A stretch of DNA of 53,280 nt, taken from contig CAWVSV010000004.1 in assembly GCA_963933095.1 (NCBI GenBank), positions 1 through 53,280 of the forward strand. The letters run 5' to 3'. Shown here piece after piece: positions 37,350-47,177 of the stretch (position 1 is the first letter of the stretch; each line of letters opens with the position of its first letter). The position numbers and the translations under genes were made by a program. A model generated the notes under the pieces. The model was given only the letters and a program-made list of their open reading frames with translations. It was not told the DNA's origin and did no database searches. The DNA is from UBA1124 sp963933095 (GTDB lineage Bacteria > Pseudomonadota > Gammaproteobacteria > Pseudomonadales > Cellvibrionaceae).

Positions 37350-38297
37350 TTGACAATTAAATGGCACGAGCTAATTGATAAAGCATGGAATGACCGAAAA
37401 TCATTACACGAATCTAATGAATTTGATAGTTGGCGAGTTTTTCATGGCTACACCGAAGGCGCAAAAGGTGTTGTTATAGAAAAATTTGGCATGATGGCTA
37501 TAGTAGAATACAAGGATGATATTCGTGACGACCTTGCTACAATCAAAGACGCATTATTACAACACTTCCCTTTTACACTCATCTTAGCCAAAGGTAACCA
37601 GTCGATAAGAATACCATTAAAAAATAGGATGTTTGCGCTGCATGGTGACCTTTCTTGCGCACCAGAATTTTCCCAAGAATATGGGATTTATTACAGTTTA
37701 TTACCCGATTCTATGCACAATTGCGGTTTGTATTTAGACGCTCGCCCTGTGCGTAAATGGTTAGCCAATAATAGTAATGGTCGACGTGTTCTTAATTTAT
37801 TCTCATTTACCGGCAGTCTTGGTGTGGCCGCGTTAAAAGGTGGCGCAAAAGAAGCTGTCCATCTGGATAAATCAAAAGACCTGCTGCCGCGCATTCAAGC
37901 CAGTTATGAAAAAAATGGCCTCGACTATGGCACACGTAGCTTTATAAAAGGCGATATATACAAGCATTTACCGAAAGCCATAAAAAACAAACAGCGGTTT
38001 GATGGCATTATTTTAGACCCGCCACCCAAAGTCTATAAGTCACCCTATTCAGAGCATCAACCCAAAGGACAAGATTTTTCACGTTTGGTCAACATGTGCG
38101 CAAAGCTTTTGAACACTAAAGGGTGGCTAATTTGTTTATTTCATAGCTTCGATGCAACGTGGGAATTTTTAGATTCGGAGATAATAGAATCGTCATCTAA
38201 CACGTTGAAAGTGACTGAACACTTTACCAGTGAGTGTGACTTTCCTGACGAAAACAATGACCGCAAGCTAAGAGTTAGCATATTTGAAAAGATTTAA
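37350..38297 (+). CDS. RlmI-like class I SAM-dependent rRNA methyltransferase
   Basis: The 315-residue protein has an RlmI/RlmK-type region with WRVFHGYTEGAKGVVIEKFG near residue 28, SAM motif I LNLFSFTGSLGVAAL at about 146-160, the acidic HLDKS, and the catalytic-site motif LDPP. This group methylates cytosine C5 in 23S rRNA or related RNA. The start is TTG, because a TAG lies four codons upstream and no in-frame ATG is near; AGTAGG precedes it. Its codon use and surroundings are more AT-rich than the dcw region, so horizontal gain is possible. Confidence 0.85.
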   Translation: MTIKWHELIDKAWNDRKSLHESNEFDSWRVFHGYTEGAKGVVIEKFGMMAIVEYKDDIRDDLATIKDALLQHFPFTLILAKGNQSIRIPLKNRMFALHGDLSCAPEFSQEYGIYYSLLPDSMHNCGLYLDARPVRKWLANNSNGRRVLNLFSFTGSLGVAALKGGAKEAVHLDKSKDLLPRIQASYEKNGLDYGTRSFIKGDIYKHLPKAIKNKQRFDGIILDPPPKVYKSPYSEHQPKGQDFSRLVNMCAKLLNTKGWLICLFHSFDATWEFLDSEIIESSSNTLKVTEHFTSECDFPDENNDRKLRVSIFEKI

Positions 38298-38589
38298 GAA
38301 AATATATATTTAAGAGTAATCACATATATTCATTACTCTTAAATATATTTAAAATTATTATTTTATAACTTTAGAAAAAATTATACTCACTAAGTATATC
38401 TATTTAGTTAAACTCAGCTCAGACAAATATTTATATAATATTAATTATGCATTATTAAAAAAACAACAAAAAACAGCCTAAACAGCTAAGACGCACCCCC
38501 TACGAAATATGACTTTTCAGCTAATTAAAGACCACCCTATTGCAAGGTTGTAGATTCAAACTAACCAAAAGACACATGATCTTCTGCCC
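38298..38589. other. 292-bp very AT-rich spacer
   Basis: Apart from the hairpin listed separately at its left end, nothing was seen. The genes on either side converge here. Confidence 0.5.
38306..38346 (+). terminator. AT-rich hairpin after the methyltransferase gene
   Basis: ATATTTAAGAGTAAT (38306-38320) and its reverse complement (38332-38346) enclose an 11-nt loop, 8 bp after the stop. The 15-bp stem is perfect and can extend with a small bulge. It has few G:C pairs and only a weak T-tract, so it may protect the 3' end more than terminate. Confidence 0.5.
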
Positions 38590-39087
38590 TTAGGATAACG
38601 TCTCTTGCCAGGTTAAATACACTCGCAAATCAAATTCGAGCTGAAAATAATTTGGTAACATATGCTGGCAGAGTTTATAAAAAGCCTTGTTGTGCTCGCG
38701 CTCTTTTAAGTGCGCCAATTCATGCACCACAATCATCTGCAGAAAAGCCTCGGGAGCCTGTTTAAAAACCGCACCTATACGAATTTCATTCTTGCTGACA
38801 GTTTTTCCGCCATGGGATTTTCTAACATAACTGTGCAGGCCGAGAGCGTTATGAACCACATGAATTTTATTGTCGAACACCACCTTGCTAAGCGGCGACG
38901 ATTTTTTCAGGTAGCGTTGTTTATAATCTTGTACGAATTCGCGCAGGGCTTTATCACTGGCAACAGTATGTTGCTGGGGATACTTTTTTTCGATATAGCT
39001 GTGCAATTTATTATCATCGAGCATGCGCTGAATTTGCTGCTGCAACTCAGGCGCATAGCCTGCCAAGTACCTTAACGGTGCCGCCAT
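38590..39087 (-). CDS. YgjP-like zinc metallopeptidase (WLM/M48-type)
   Basis: The 165-residue protein contains the zinc motif His122-Glu123-x2-His126 in VVHELAHLKEREHNKAFY, with a further His at 132, and no signal peptide. It matches the YgjP/DUF45 family of small cytoplasmic metallopeptidases. The substrate is unknown. The start lies 3 bp from the stop of the FAD dehydrogenase gene, so the two are probably one transcript. Confidence 0.85.
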   Translation of the reverse strand: MAAPLRYLAGYAPELQQQIQRMLDDNKLHSYIEKKYPQQHTVASDKALREFVQDYKQRYLKKSSPLSKVVFDNKIHVVHNALGLHSYVRKSHGGKTVSKNEIRIGAVFKQAPEAFLQMIVVHELAHLKEREHNKAFYKLCQHMLPNYFQLEFDLRVYLTWQETLS

Positions 39088-39090
39088 CCT

Positions 39091-40737
39091 TTAAGCTTCG
39101 CGCTCAATTTTTAACAAGTCGATTGCCAATGCCTCGGCCACTTTTATACCGTCGATGCCTGCTGACAAGATGCCTCCGGCATAACCGGCGCCTTCACCTG
39201 CGGGATACAACCCCTTAGTGTTAAGGCTTTCAAAATTGCGATCGCGTTTGATGCATATTGGCGATGAAGTGCGGGTCTCGACGCCGGTAAGCATAGCGTC
39301 TTTCATAGCAAACCCTTTGATTTTTTTATCAAACGCAGGAATAGCTTCGCGGATAGCGTCGACAGCAAACTGCGGTAACGCCTTGGATAAGTCGCCAAGT
39401 TTAATACCGGGTTGATAGGAAGGCGCTACACCTCTGAGTTCGGTAGAAGGCGTATCAGCCAGAAAATCACCGACCAGTTGTGCCGGTGCGGTGTAATCCT
39501 CACCACCCAGTTTATACGCCAACTTTTCTAACTGGCTCTGCAAGTCTATGCCCGCCAACACATGGCTAGGGTAATCGCGCTCGGGGTCAATACCGACCAC
39601 AATAGCTGAGTTGGCGTTGCGCTCGTTGCGCGAATACTGCGACATGCCGTTGGTGACCACATGGCCCTCTTCTGAGGTGGCTGCGACCACAGTGCCACCA
39701 GGACACATGCAGAAACTGTAGACAGTGCGACCATTTTTACAGTGGTGTACTAGTTTGTAATCGGCCGCGCCGAGAATTGGATGACCGGCCGCAGCGCCGA
39801 AGCGGGCCTTGTCGATTACCGATTGCGGGTGCTCGATGCGGTAGCCAATAGAAAAAGGCTTGGGCTCGATATAAACCCCCTGCTCGAGCAGCATTTGAAA
39901 AGTGTCGCGGGCGCTGTGTCCAATAGCCAAAACGATGTGGCGGCTGGGCAGCGTTTCTCCAGTCGTCAAAGTAACACCCGTCACATAACCCTGTTCTTCC
40001 TCTTTGTCAGTTTGACGAAGAATAGTCGCCACTTTTTGACCAAAGCGAATCTCCCCCCCAAGGCGAATAATCTCGGCGCGCATGCTTTCCACCATCGTCA
40101 CCAGCTTAAAAGTGCCGATGTGCGGTTTGCTGACATACATGATCTCTTCTGGCGCGCCGGATTTTACAAACTCGCTCATCACCTTGCGACCGAGGTGGCG
40201 TTTATCTTTCACCTGACTATAAAGTTTGCCGTCGGAGAAGGTACCCGCGCCGCCCTCACCGTATTGCACATTCGACTCGGTATTGAGTTCACGCTTGCGC
40301 CACATCGCAAAAGTATCTTTGGTGCGCTGACGCACATCTTGACCGCGTTCCAGCACGATTGGTTTGAGGCCCATTTGTGCCAGCAGCAGCGCGGTCAGAA
40401 TACCGCAGGGACCAAAACCAATGACTATTGGACGCTGCTGTTCGGCTGCCGGAAACTGCTCATCGGCATGCCCGACAAAGTAATAGCCCGTATCTGGGCT
40501 AAGTCTCACGCCGTGAAGCGCCGACGCCAATAAACGTGCCTCCAGTGCCGTGTCCAGCTCGACATCGATTTGGTAGATAAGCTGGATATTGCTCTTTTTA
40601 CGAGCGTCGTAGCTACGTTTGAATACGGTAAACTCGATAAGCTCTGAAGCCGACACCCCCAATGTAAGCGCTATAGTCTCAGACAATTGATCATCAGAGT
40701 GATCGAGGGGTAGTTTAACTTCATTGATACGGAGCAT
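39091..40737 (-). CDS. FAD-dependent dehydrogenase, uncharacterised (COG2509-type)
   Basis: The 548-residue flavoprotein has a short N-terminal domain of about 100 residues and then a Rossmann dinucleotide site GFGPCG at 107-112 followed by LERG, the acidic end of strand 2. YGEGGAGTFSDGKL and a C-terminal PAGEGAGYAGGILSAGIDG complete the FAD site. The family is widespread but its substrate is unknown. It is the first gene of a likely two-gene unit with the YgjP-type peptidase. Confidence 0.88.
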   Translation of the reverse strand: MLRINEVKLPLDHSDDQLSETIALTLGVSASELIEFTVFKRSYDARKKSNIQLIYQIDVELDTALEARLLASALHGVRLSPDTGYYFVGHADEQFPAAEQQRPIVIGFGPCGILTALLLAQMGLKPIVLERGQDVRQRTKDTFAMWRKRELNTESNVQYGEGGAGTFSDGKLYSQVKDKRHLGRKVMSEFVKSGAPEEIMYVSKPHIGTFKLVTMVESMRAEIIRLGGEIRFGQKVATILRQTDKEEEQGYVTGVTLTTGETLPSRHIVLAIGHSARDTFQMLLEQGVYIEPKPFSIGYRIEHPQSVIDKARFGAAAGHPILGAADYKLVHHCKNGRTVYSFCMCPGGTVVAATSEEGHVVTNGMSQYSRNERNANSAIVVGIDPERDYPSHVLAGIDLQSQLEKLAYKLGGEDYTAPAQLVGDFLADTPSTELRGVAPSYQPGIKLGDLSKALPQFAVDAIREAIPAFDKKIKGFAMKDAMLTGVETRTSSPICIKRDRNFESLNTKGLYPAGEGAGYAGGILSAGIDGIKVAEALAIDLLKIEREA

Positions 40738-40778
40738 AGCGGTGCGATTCTTTAACTTGGATATGAAAGCTGGCTATT

Positions 40779-41090
40779 TTAGCACGCTATGAAGCCCTGT
40801 GATGCCAACGCTATTTTATCCAACTTGTACCCTGAACTTTTCTTCATCTGCAATAGAACGGTTAAACCCAACAATATAGCACCAGAGCCCAGCACTAAGA
40901 CGTCACTGTATTGACCGCCATATGACGCAATAACACCGGTAATAGCCGGTGCCGATGCCATTGTCAGCGCGACGCTCAGCTAGAGGCCCAGTTACCCATC
41001 ATTTTGGCCAGTTTATCGAGGTAGTAGTGCCCCGCCATGGTCATCACCAAACCAATAAACGCACAAATCTCACTTTGAAAGATGACTCAA
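40779..41090 (-). pseudogene. Remnant of a membrane transporter gene (probably MFS-type)
   Basis: A 60-codon frame (40779-40961) encodes a C-terminal-like end: MASAPAITGVIASYGG, a membrane segment (DVLVLGSGAILLGLTVLLQM) and a charged tail. The same frame reads LSVALT just upstream and then hits TAG. In another frame, the DNA before that codes FIGLVMTMAGHYYLDKLAKM, another membrane-like piece. Two transporter-like fragments in different frames suggest a frameshifted, decaying gene. The family assignment is tentative. Confidence 0.45.
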
Positions 41091-41294
41091 GGCAGAATCT
41101 GACACACTGACCACCACTTGATCAACGCCTAAATACTTGGTGTCGGTGTCATTAATAGACAATTTTCATCGGGTCTGGCTTGTAACACAACGCCGGTATA
41201 GCTAGTACACATCCTAGCCCTTGGAGTAACCGCCACTGCTGCGATAAGAACTTTTAAGCATTGTACTTTTAAACGGCTACTCACTTACCTGTAT
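41091..41294. other. Gap between the transporter remnant and the RluA-family gene
   Basis: No gene, repeat or clear hairpin was seen here. It may be the decayed 5' part of the transporter gene, but I could not follow a frame. Confidence 0.35.
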
Positions 41295-41960
41295 TCAAAA
41301 CGGGCAGGGGCAAATAGCGTTTATACGCTCGCCGCTAACGGGGTGATCAAAGTCGAGAGTCGTGGCGTGCAGCATTAAGCGTGCGGCCATAAAAAAGGCT
41401 TCATCGCTGGCGTAGAGATCACAGCCCAAAATCGAGTGCCCCAACTCGCGACTGTGAATGCGCAATTGATGTGTGCGACCGGTTATAGGGGTAAACATTA
41501 CCCGGGTTCGATCGGGGTTATACAAGCGCTCTAACACACGATATTCACTTAAAGCGGATTTACCCGTTGCAGCACAAATAATCTGCTGCGGAAATTCTCC
41601 GCGGGCAATTGGTAACTCGATTAGCCCTTCATCCTGTGCTAACGAGCCATGCAAAATAGCGCTGTAGGTTTTATGTATGGTGCGCGCCTGAAATTGCTTG
41701 GTCAGCACACTGTTCACCGCTTTATTCAGCGCCACCAACATAATCCCCGATGTACCGAAATCGAGGCGATGCAGCAGTGTAGCGGTGGGATAGTCCTGCA
41801 CCAGCCGATAATGCACCGAATCTTTATTCAGCGGATGCTTGCCAGACAGGCTCAATAATCCACTGGGCTTGTTAATCAGCAGAAGCGATTCATCTCGATA
41901 GAGAATCTCAATCTGCTCAGCGCAAAAGGGGACAATAAAGGGGTCGGCCTGCGGCTGCAT
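41295..41960 (-). CDS. RluA-family pseudouridine synthase
   Basis: The 221-residue protein has the family's catalytic motif HRLD at residues 64-67 (Asp67 as nucleophile), followed by TSGIMLVALNK, then PITGRTHQLRIHSRELGHSI and the C-terminal LHATTLDFDHPVSGE. Size and the lack of an S4 domain fit RluA, which modifies U746 of 23S rRNA and U32 of some tRNAs. The exact target cannot be fixed from sequence. The start codon shares one base with the DUF885 stop (TAATG), so translation is probably coupled. Confidence 0.88.
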   Translation of the reverse strand: MQPQADPFIVPFCAEQIEILYRDESLLLINKPSGLLSLSGKHPLNKDSVHYRLVQDYPTATLLHRLDFGTSGIMLVALNKAVNSVLTKQFQARTIHKTYSAILHGSLAQDEGLIELPIARGEFPQQIICAATGKSALSEYRVLERLYNPDRTRVMFTPITGRTHQLRIHSRELGHSILGCDLYASDEAFFMAARLMLHATTLDFDHPVSGERINAICPCPF

Positions 41961-43663
41961 TACAGTAGGCCTTCGTGCCGATAAACTTCGCGTAACAATG
42001 ACACCGGCATACAGCCAGACTGTAAGTAAATACGGTGAAACTCCTTGTCCAGCTCAGTTTGAGACAGCTGTTTTTTATTGGCTATTTGAAGGTCAGACTT
42101 TAACTGCCAAACCATGCGATTACCGGTTAAATAACTGAGTGGATAACCCTGCTCGGTAGAATACCAATTGAGCTCGGCCTGTACGCGGCCATCAGTAAAA
42201 CCAGTTGCGGTCTGCAGCAGTAATGCAGCATTCTCAAACGGATCACTGGCGTTAAATTCAAGCGCTAAGCCGACATTCAAAAACTGCTTGTCGCCACTCA
42301 TAAAATACAGATCGATGCCGACTCGTGCGACCAGCCGTGAAATTTCACGTTTAGCGATAAAGCGAACCTCATCGACTAGATCTTCGGCGACATAGCCAAT
42401 GTCGAGCATGTAGTCCTCTAGCATAGTGGTCCAGCCCTCAGCGTGCTCGCAGGCGCTAAAAATACGGCGAATTAGCGATGGCTGAAGAGCGGCGCTGGCA
42501 AACTGTAAGTGATGACCAGGAATACCCTCATGGATCATCATAACCGGAATACCAAGATGAGTATGCTCGTCCAGCTCATCTTCTTTTAGCGTTAGATAAA
42601 CCAGACTTTTTTGCGTGCCTTCACGCAGCGCCAGCGGCGGCCACATGGCACCAGCCGGAATCACCGATTGTAAAAAGTTAGGCGTCTGCAGTATTTTCAT
42701 ATCTTGATCAAAGGGCAGTGGAAATAAATTACTGTTCTGAATAAAGTCTAAAATCTTAGCTTTTTCGGCCGAGTAGATATCCAGCACCGAACTCAGTTCG
42801 CCATCTTTTAATTGCACGGTAAAACGCTTATTTAAAAAGTTGTGCAATTGCGCCGGAGTGGTGTCGGTATCGAGCTGATATTTTGTAACTAACTGCTGGC
42901 GCAAGGTTTCAATCGACGTTGCAGTTGAACACATATAGTCGGCGGCCATTTGGCGCAGTTGCTCTGGCGTTTTATCAATTTTTTTAAGGGCTAATAGCTG
43001 TTCAAGTTTATCTATACCTATGGCAAATTTATGCGTCGTCGGCAGAGATTTTAGCCTGCTAATGTAGGCAGCAATGGCATGTTTTAATTGCGTAGTGGCT
43101 GTTTGTAATGACGCCATATCGGAAAATTTAAAGCTCTTAGCCCAGACTAAAATATTATCGAATAATTCTGGCAGCCCCTCAGCCTGCACCACTTCGATAT
43201 CCAGCCAGCGCTTAACGGGCTGGGTTAATACTTGCAGTTCTTGTTCTAAATATGCCGGTGCCAACTTCACTCGCGCCAGAATATCCTGCAGGCGCTCTGG
43301 TGCACTGCGTTCATCGTTGACAAATAATTGAAAAATACCCGCACTAATACCATCGACACCCCCTGGTTTTAAACGGCGCTGAGGCTTGCCATCGATGGTC
43401 AAGGTTTTAAAAAATAGGTCTTGCTGCAAATGCAGTTTGATCAAGTCGATATCCAGCCGCTGATAAAAATTGCAAGCGCTGATTTCGGCCGCGTTAACCT
43501 TGGCCAGCAGCGCTTCGGCTGCGGTAACAGACTGCTGGTGCGCAGCTAGACTTGGGTCGCCTAACTGGGCCAGCTTATCGGTCAAACCGAGCCCTACGCT
43601 GGTATCGACATCGCTCTGTAAATAGTGGAAAAAATGCTCGCTGATATCAGCAGAATTAGTCAT
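41960..43663 (-). CDS. DUF885 family protein (metallopeptidase-like)
   Basis: The 567-residue protein matches the DUF885 family, with the zinc-peptidase-like motif MMIHEGIPGHHLQFA at about residue 380 and EHAEGWTTMLEDYML about 25 residues later. This resembles a gluzincin active site (His-Glu-x3-His, then a distant Glu). Many DUF885 proteins are exported lipoproteins, but no signal peptide is visible here, so a cytoplasmic role is likelier. Substrate unknown. It is first in a pair with the RluA-family gene. Confidence 0.85.
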   Translation of the reverse strand: MTNSADISEHFFHYLQSDVDTSVGLGLTDKLAQLGDPSLAAHQQSVTAAEALLAKVNAAEISACNFYQRLDIDLIKLHLQQDLFFKTLTIDGKPQRRLKPGGVDGISAGIFQLFVNDERSAPERLQDILARVKLAPAYLEQELQVLTQPVKRWLDIEVVQAEGLPELFDNILVWAKSFKFSDMASLQTATTQLKHAIAAYISRLKSLPTTHKFAIGIDKLEQLLALKKIDKTPEQLRQMAADYMCSTATSIETLRQQLVTKYQLDTDTTPAQLHNFLNKRFTVQLKDGELSSVLDIYSAEKAKILDFIQNSNLFPLPFDQDMKILQTPNFLQSVIPAGAMWPPLALREGTQKSLVYLTLKEDELDEHTHLGIPVMMIHEGIPGHHLQFASAALQPSLIRRIFSACEHAEGWTTMLEDYMLDIGYVAEDLVDEVRFIAKREISRLVARVGIDLYFMSGDKQFLNVGLALEFNASDPFENAALLLQTATGFTDGRVQAELNWYSTEQGYPLSYLTGNRMVWQLKSDLQIANKKQLSQTELDKEFHRIYLQSGCMPVSLLREVYRHEGLL

Positions 43664-43706
43664 GGCTTAGCCCTCGGAGCTCAATGGTAATGAATTAAAG
43701 CAATTG

Positions 43707-44144
43707 TTAACGAATACCTTGCTGTGCCAACCACTGCTTTAACTGTGGCTGAGACAAAGCACCCGACATACGCGCCACTTCTTTACCTTGCTTAAACAGT
43801 ATCAGAGTAGGAATAGAGCGGATCTTCCATCGCGTCGCCACCGCCGAACAAGCCTCGGTATTGAGTTTTGCAAAGCGCAATTTGGGTTCCATCGCTTTGG
43901 CGGTCTGCTCAAATATTGGTCCAAAGCTTTTACAGGGTCCACACCAAGGCGCCCAACAATCGACCAATACCGGCAGATCGTTGTGATTGAGCACCGCCGC
44001 GACATTGGCTGCAGTCAAAACGATAGGTTTACCGCCAAACAACGGTTTCTTACACTTGCCGCATTTGGGACCGTCGACCAAGCGCCCACTGGGCAGTTTA
44101 TTCGTGGCATTGCATTTGGGGCAGGTGACATTAGTGGTAGACAT
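43707..44144 (-). CDS. trxC: TrxC, zinc-binding thioredoxin 2
   Basis: TrxC is a cytoplasmic disulfide reductase that is induced by oxidative stress in E. coli. The 145-residue product has an N-terminal zinc site of four cysteines (Cys8, Cys11, Cys28, Cys31) and then a thioredoxin fold with the active site WCGPC (Cys68, Cys71) and IRSIPTL with the cis-Pro. The frame extends upstream to 44246, but AGGAGC just ahead of the ATG at 44144 and the start of the Zn domain support the shorter protein. Confidence 0.95.
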   Translation of the reverse strand: MSTTNVTCPKCNATNKLPSGRLVDGPKCGKCKKPLFGGKPIVLTAANVAAVLNHNDLPVLVDCWAPWCGPCKSFGPIFEQTAKAMEPKLRFAKLNTEACSAVATRWKIRSIPTLILFKQGKEVARMSGALSQPQLKQWLAQQGIR

Positions 44145-44380
44145 AAAAGCTCCTAGTAGACTGCCCTTAATATGGTGACACAAAGGCAAGTTACAAGCCG
44201 ATATTTTTGATAGGCCAATGATGCAAACGACACGGTTGATGTGCAAACGCGTGAGCCGCCACTGTCAATCTACAACCTAAAAATTTGCCAAAATCGACGC
44301 TGTCACTATTCATCACAATTGCGCCACAGCTTTGCCCTTTCCTCTTGGTTAACTAAAGCTAACCACAGAGGATAAGTATT

Positions 44381-46516
44381 ATGTTTGGAAAACAACGCAT
44401 AGACCGTCGCAATTTGCTGCAAGACTCAAGGCAAAAAAATAACCGACGGTATTTTTGGCTACTATTGCTCGGTCTCATTATTGCATTAACACTTGGAGCC
44501 GTGAGTATCGCCAATGCCGCCCCTAACAAACCGGCCGAAACGGGACACTTACAACTGAGTAATAACAAGGGCCAAATATTCGATGCACTGCATCTTGCAA
44601 CTGATGTCAGTATGAGTATTCAGGGAATGGTGGCCACGGTGACTTATCGGCAAAGCTTTCGCAATAAAAGCAGCGATTGGTTAGAAGCGTTATACCTGTT
44701 CCCTCTGCCAGCAACAGCGGCGGTTAACGCCATGGAAATGAAGATTGGTGAAAGATTGATTAAAGGCGAGATTAAAGAAAAACAACAGGCACGAGACATT
44801 TATCAGCAGGCTAAAAAAAGTGGCCGCCGCGCTAGCTTAGTGGAGCAACAGCGGCCAAATATATTTACCCAAAAAGTGGCCAACATTGGCCCTGGCGAGA
44901 CTATCGAGGTCAGCCTCCGCTATATACAAAGAGTTGACTATCAATTTGGCCAATTCAGTCTGCGTTTACCGCTGACTATAACCCCGCGCTATATACCCGG
45001 CGCACCACTTGTTAACAATAGTGAAATAAAACTAGGCCAGTCGGGCTGGGGTTGGTCGCAGGCCACCGAACAAGTACCCGATGCTGATGTTATAACCCCA
45101 TTTATGCGGCAATTTTTAGCTAATGGTGATAATAATTCAGTCTCCATAGCGATAACACTCAATGCCGGCCTACCATTGGCAACACTTGAGAGCCCCCTGC
45201 ACGATATTAAGATCAGCCGCAATGGTGCATATCACAATGTGGAGTTCAGCCAGGAGCGTGAGACCATGGATAGAGATTTTGTATTGCAGTGGCAACCTGT
45301 CGCTAGCAAGGCCCCGACAGCGGCTGTATTTAGCGAACGTGTCGACGGCGATGATTATTTATTGCTAATGCTAGTGCCGCCACAACAACAACTACCATCG
45401 ACACTGCCGCGCAACGTTAATTTTATTATCGATACATCAGGTTCTATGCAGGGTACATCGATAGTACAGGCCAAGGCCAGCTTACAAATGGCATTGCAAA
45501 CGCTGCTGCCCAAGGACAAATTTAATATTATCGACTTCAATTCTGACCATCAAAGCTTCGCGTCCAGACCAATTAATGCTGACGCCGATAATATTAAGCG
45601 CGCTCAGGACTATGTTGGTGCATTGCAGGCTGGAGGAGGTACCGAGATGTATGCGCCGCTGCAGCAGTCGCTTGCAGATAATGCGAATTCGGCACAGCTC
45701 GCGCAAATTATATTTATTACCGATGGCAGTGTCGGCAATGAAGAGGCTTTATTTAGGCTGATTAAAGCCGAACTAGGCAGTGCACGACTTTTCACAGTAG
45801 CCATAGGACCCGCCCCCAACAGCTATTTCATGCGCAAAGCGGCTCAATTTGGCCGCGGCAGTTTTACTCATATCGGCAATAGCAGCGAGGTATCAAGCAA
45901 GATGTCGCGCCTTTTTTTACAACTGCAATCGCCGCTACTGCGCGACATTAGTGTTGAGTGGCCCCAGCATAGCTCGGTAGACATGTATCCACAGCGCATC
46001 GGAGACCTCTATCGGGGCCAGCCGTTATTACTTACGGCAAAGTTCTTTAGCCCCAAAAACCCAACCGCGGCGAGCCCTAGCGAAATTGTTTTCAAAGGCA
46101 GCACTCAAAATGGCCCTTGGCGACAATCAGTGGCCTTAACTCAGCCAGCATCTCGCACCGGGGTCGCTAGCTTATGGGCGCGCAATAAAATATCTACGCT
46201 GCTAGATAAAAAAACCGCAGGGGCTAGCGAGAGCGAGACTAAACAGAACGTATTGGCAGTGGCATTGGCACATCAACTTATTAGCCCTTACACCAGTTTT
46301 GTAGCCGTTGAGAAAACGCCCGCCAGAGATCACAACACTGAGGTGAAAACTAAGAGTATTGGTAACCAGATCGCGCCTGGACAACAATTGAGAGCCCACA
46401 ATTACCCCAATACGGCGCTTGGTGTGTACTGGCACTTATTGCTAGGCCTTGGAGGATTATTATTGGCGGGGCTAATATACCTACCGACAAGGCACGATCG
46501 CTATGTACACGCTTAA
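44381..46516 (+). CDS. Marine proteobacterial sortase target protein: VIT + vWA domains
   Basis: The 711-residue exported protein has a long N-region, a signal segment at about 25-46, a VIT domain (about 58-185) and a vWA domain (about 345-510). The vWA metal site is complete: DTSGSM (Asp351, Ser353, Ser355), Thr421 and Asp448. Near the C-terminus a sorting-type signal NYPNTALG (674-681) is followed by a membrane segment (about 684-701) and a basic tail RHDR. This is the known partner of class GN sortase, which is encoded next and overlaps it by 14 bp. The natural role of this pair is not established. GAGGAT precedes the ATG. Confidence 0.92.
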   Translation: MFGKQRIDRRNLLQDSRQKNNRRYFWLLLLGLIIALTLGAVSIANAAPNKPAETGHLQLSNNKGQIFDALHLATDVSMSIQGMVATVTYRQSFRNKSSDWLEALYLFPLPATAAVNAMEMKIGERLIKGEIKEKQQARDIYQQAKKSGRRASLVEQQRPNIFTQKVANIGPGETIEVSLRYIQRVDYQFGQFSLRLPLTITPRYIPGAPLVNNSEIKLGQSGWGWSQATEQVPDADVITPFMRQFLANGDNNSVSIAITLNAGLPLATLESPLHDIKISRNGAYHNVEFSQERETMDRDFVLQWQPVASKAPTAAVFSERVDGDDYLLLMLVPPQQQLPSTLPRNVNFIIDTSGSMQGTSIVQAKASLQMALQTLLPKDKFNIIDFNSDHQSFASRPINADADNIKRAQDYVGALQAGGGTEMYAPLQQSLADNANSAQLAQIIFITDGSVGNEEALFRLIKAELGSARLFTVAIGPAPNSYFMRKAAQFGRGSFTHIGNSSEVSSKMSRLFLQLQSPLLRDISVEWPQHSSVDMYPQRIGDLYRGQPLLLTAKFFSPKNPTAASPSEIVFKGSTQNGPWRQSVALTQPASRTGVASLWARNKISTLLDKKTAGASESETKQNVLAVALAHQLISPYTSFVAVEKTPARDHNTEVKTKSIGNQIAPGQQLRAHNYPNTALGVYWHLLLGLGGLLLAGLIYLPTRHDRYVHA

Positions 46517-47087
46517 AACACAGTGGCGTCGCGGCGTATTGGTGCTGCTAATTGCAGGAGCTACCTTACAACTCAGTCAGGCGGGCTATCTCTTCACTAA
46601 AGCCCAGCTGGCACAACTATTTATCGCCAGCGCCTGGCAGCAAACAGTGCGCGGCAAGCACATGGTGAAGCCATGGCACTGGGCTGACACCTGGCCGGTG
46701 GCGCGGTTACAAATAAATAGCCGCACGATTGATGAGAACCTCTATGTGTTGGCTGGTGCCAGCGGTAGCAGCTTAGCCTTTGGCCCAGGGCACATAACAG
46801 GCACCGCTTTGCCTGGCGGTCATGGCAATATTGTTATTGGCGGCCACCGAGACACTCATTTCGATTTTTTAGCCGAGCTCAAATTGACAGATGAACTGCG
46901 ACTGCAAGCTCCAAATGGTCGCTGGCACCACTACCGAGTCGATGCCATTAATATTCGCGACATACAAGCAGGGCCGCTGCTAGTAAATCCAACCGCCGAA
47001 CAACTACAACTGATTAGCTGCTACCCGTTTAATGCACTCAAAGCCGGTGGACCGCTGCGATATATAGTAACCGCGAATAAAATTTAG
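46503..47087 (+). CDS. Class GN (Gram-negative) sortase
   Basis: Sortases cut a C-terminal sorting signal and join the protein to an amine. The 194-residue product has an N-terminal membrane anchor (about 11-28) and a sortase domain with His115 (IGGHRDTHF), Cys173 (LISCYPF) and Arg186 (LRYIV), the complete catalytic set. No ribosome binding site is seen because the start lies inside the VIT/vWA gene, so translation is probably coupled. The substrate is almost certainly that neighbour; whether it is attached to the wall, to a lipid or polymerised is unknown. Confidence 0.93.
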   Translation: MYTLKTQWRRGVLVLLIAGATLQLSQAGYLFTKAQLAQLFIASAWQQTVRGKHMVKPWHWADTWPVARLQINSRTIDENLYVLAGASGSSLAFGPGHITGTALPGGHGNIVIGGHRDTHFDFLAELKLTDELRLQAPNGRWHHYRVDAINIRDIQAGPLLVNPTAEQLQLISCYPFNALKAGGPLRYIVTANKI

Positions 47088-47177
47088 ACGCAGTGTTAGC
47101 TGTCAGTGACTTGTTTCAATGTGCCTTAACTCATATTATTCGCACTGGTATCGATAATAATAAATTTTGGAGCAGTT

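Noticed and set aside
39781..40533. 250-codon plus-strand open frame
   Set aside because: It lies wholly antisense to the FAD dehydrogenase gene, has no family motifs, and the opposite frame is clearly the real gene.
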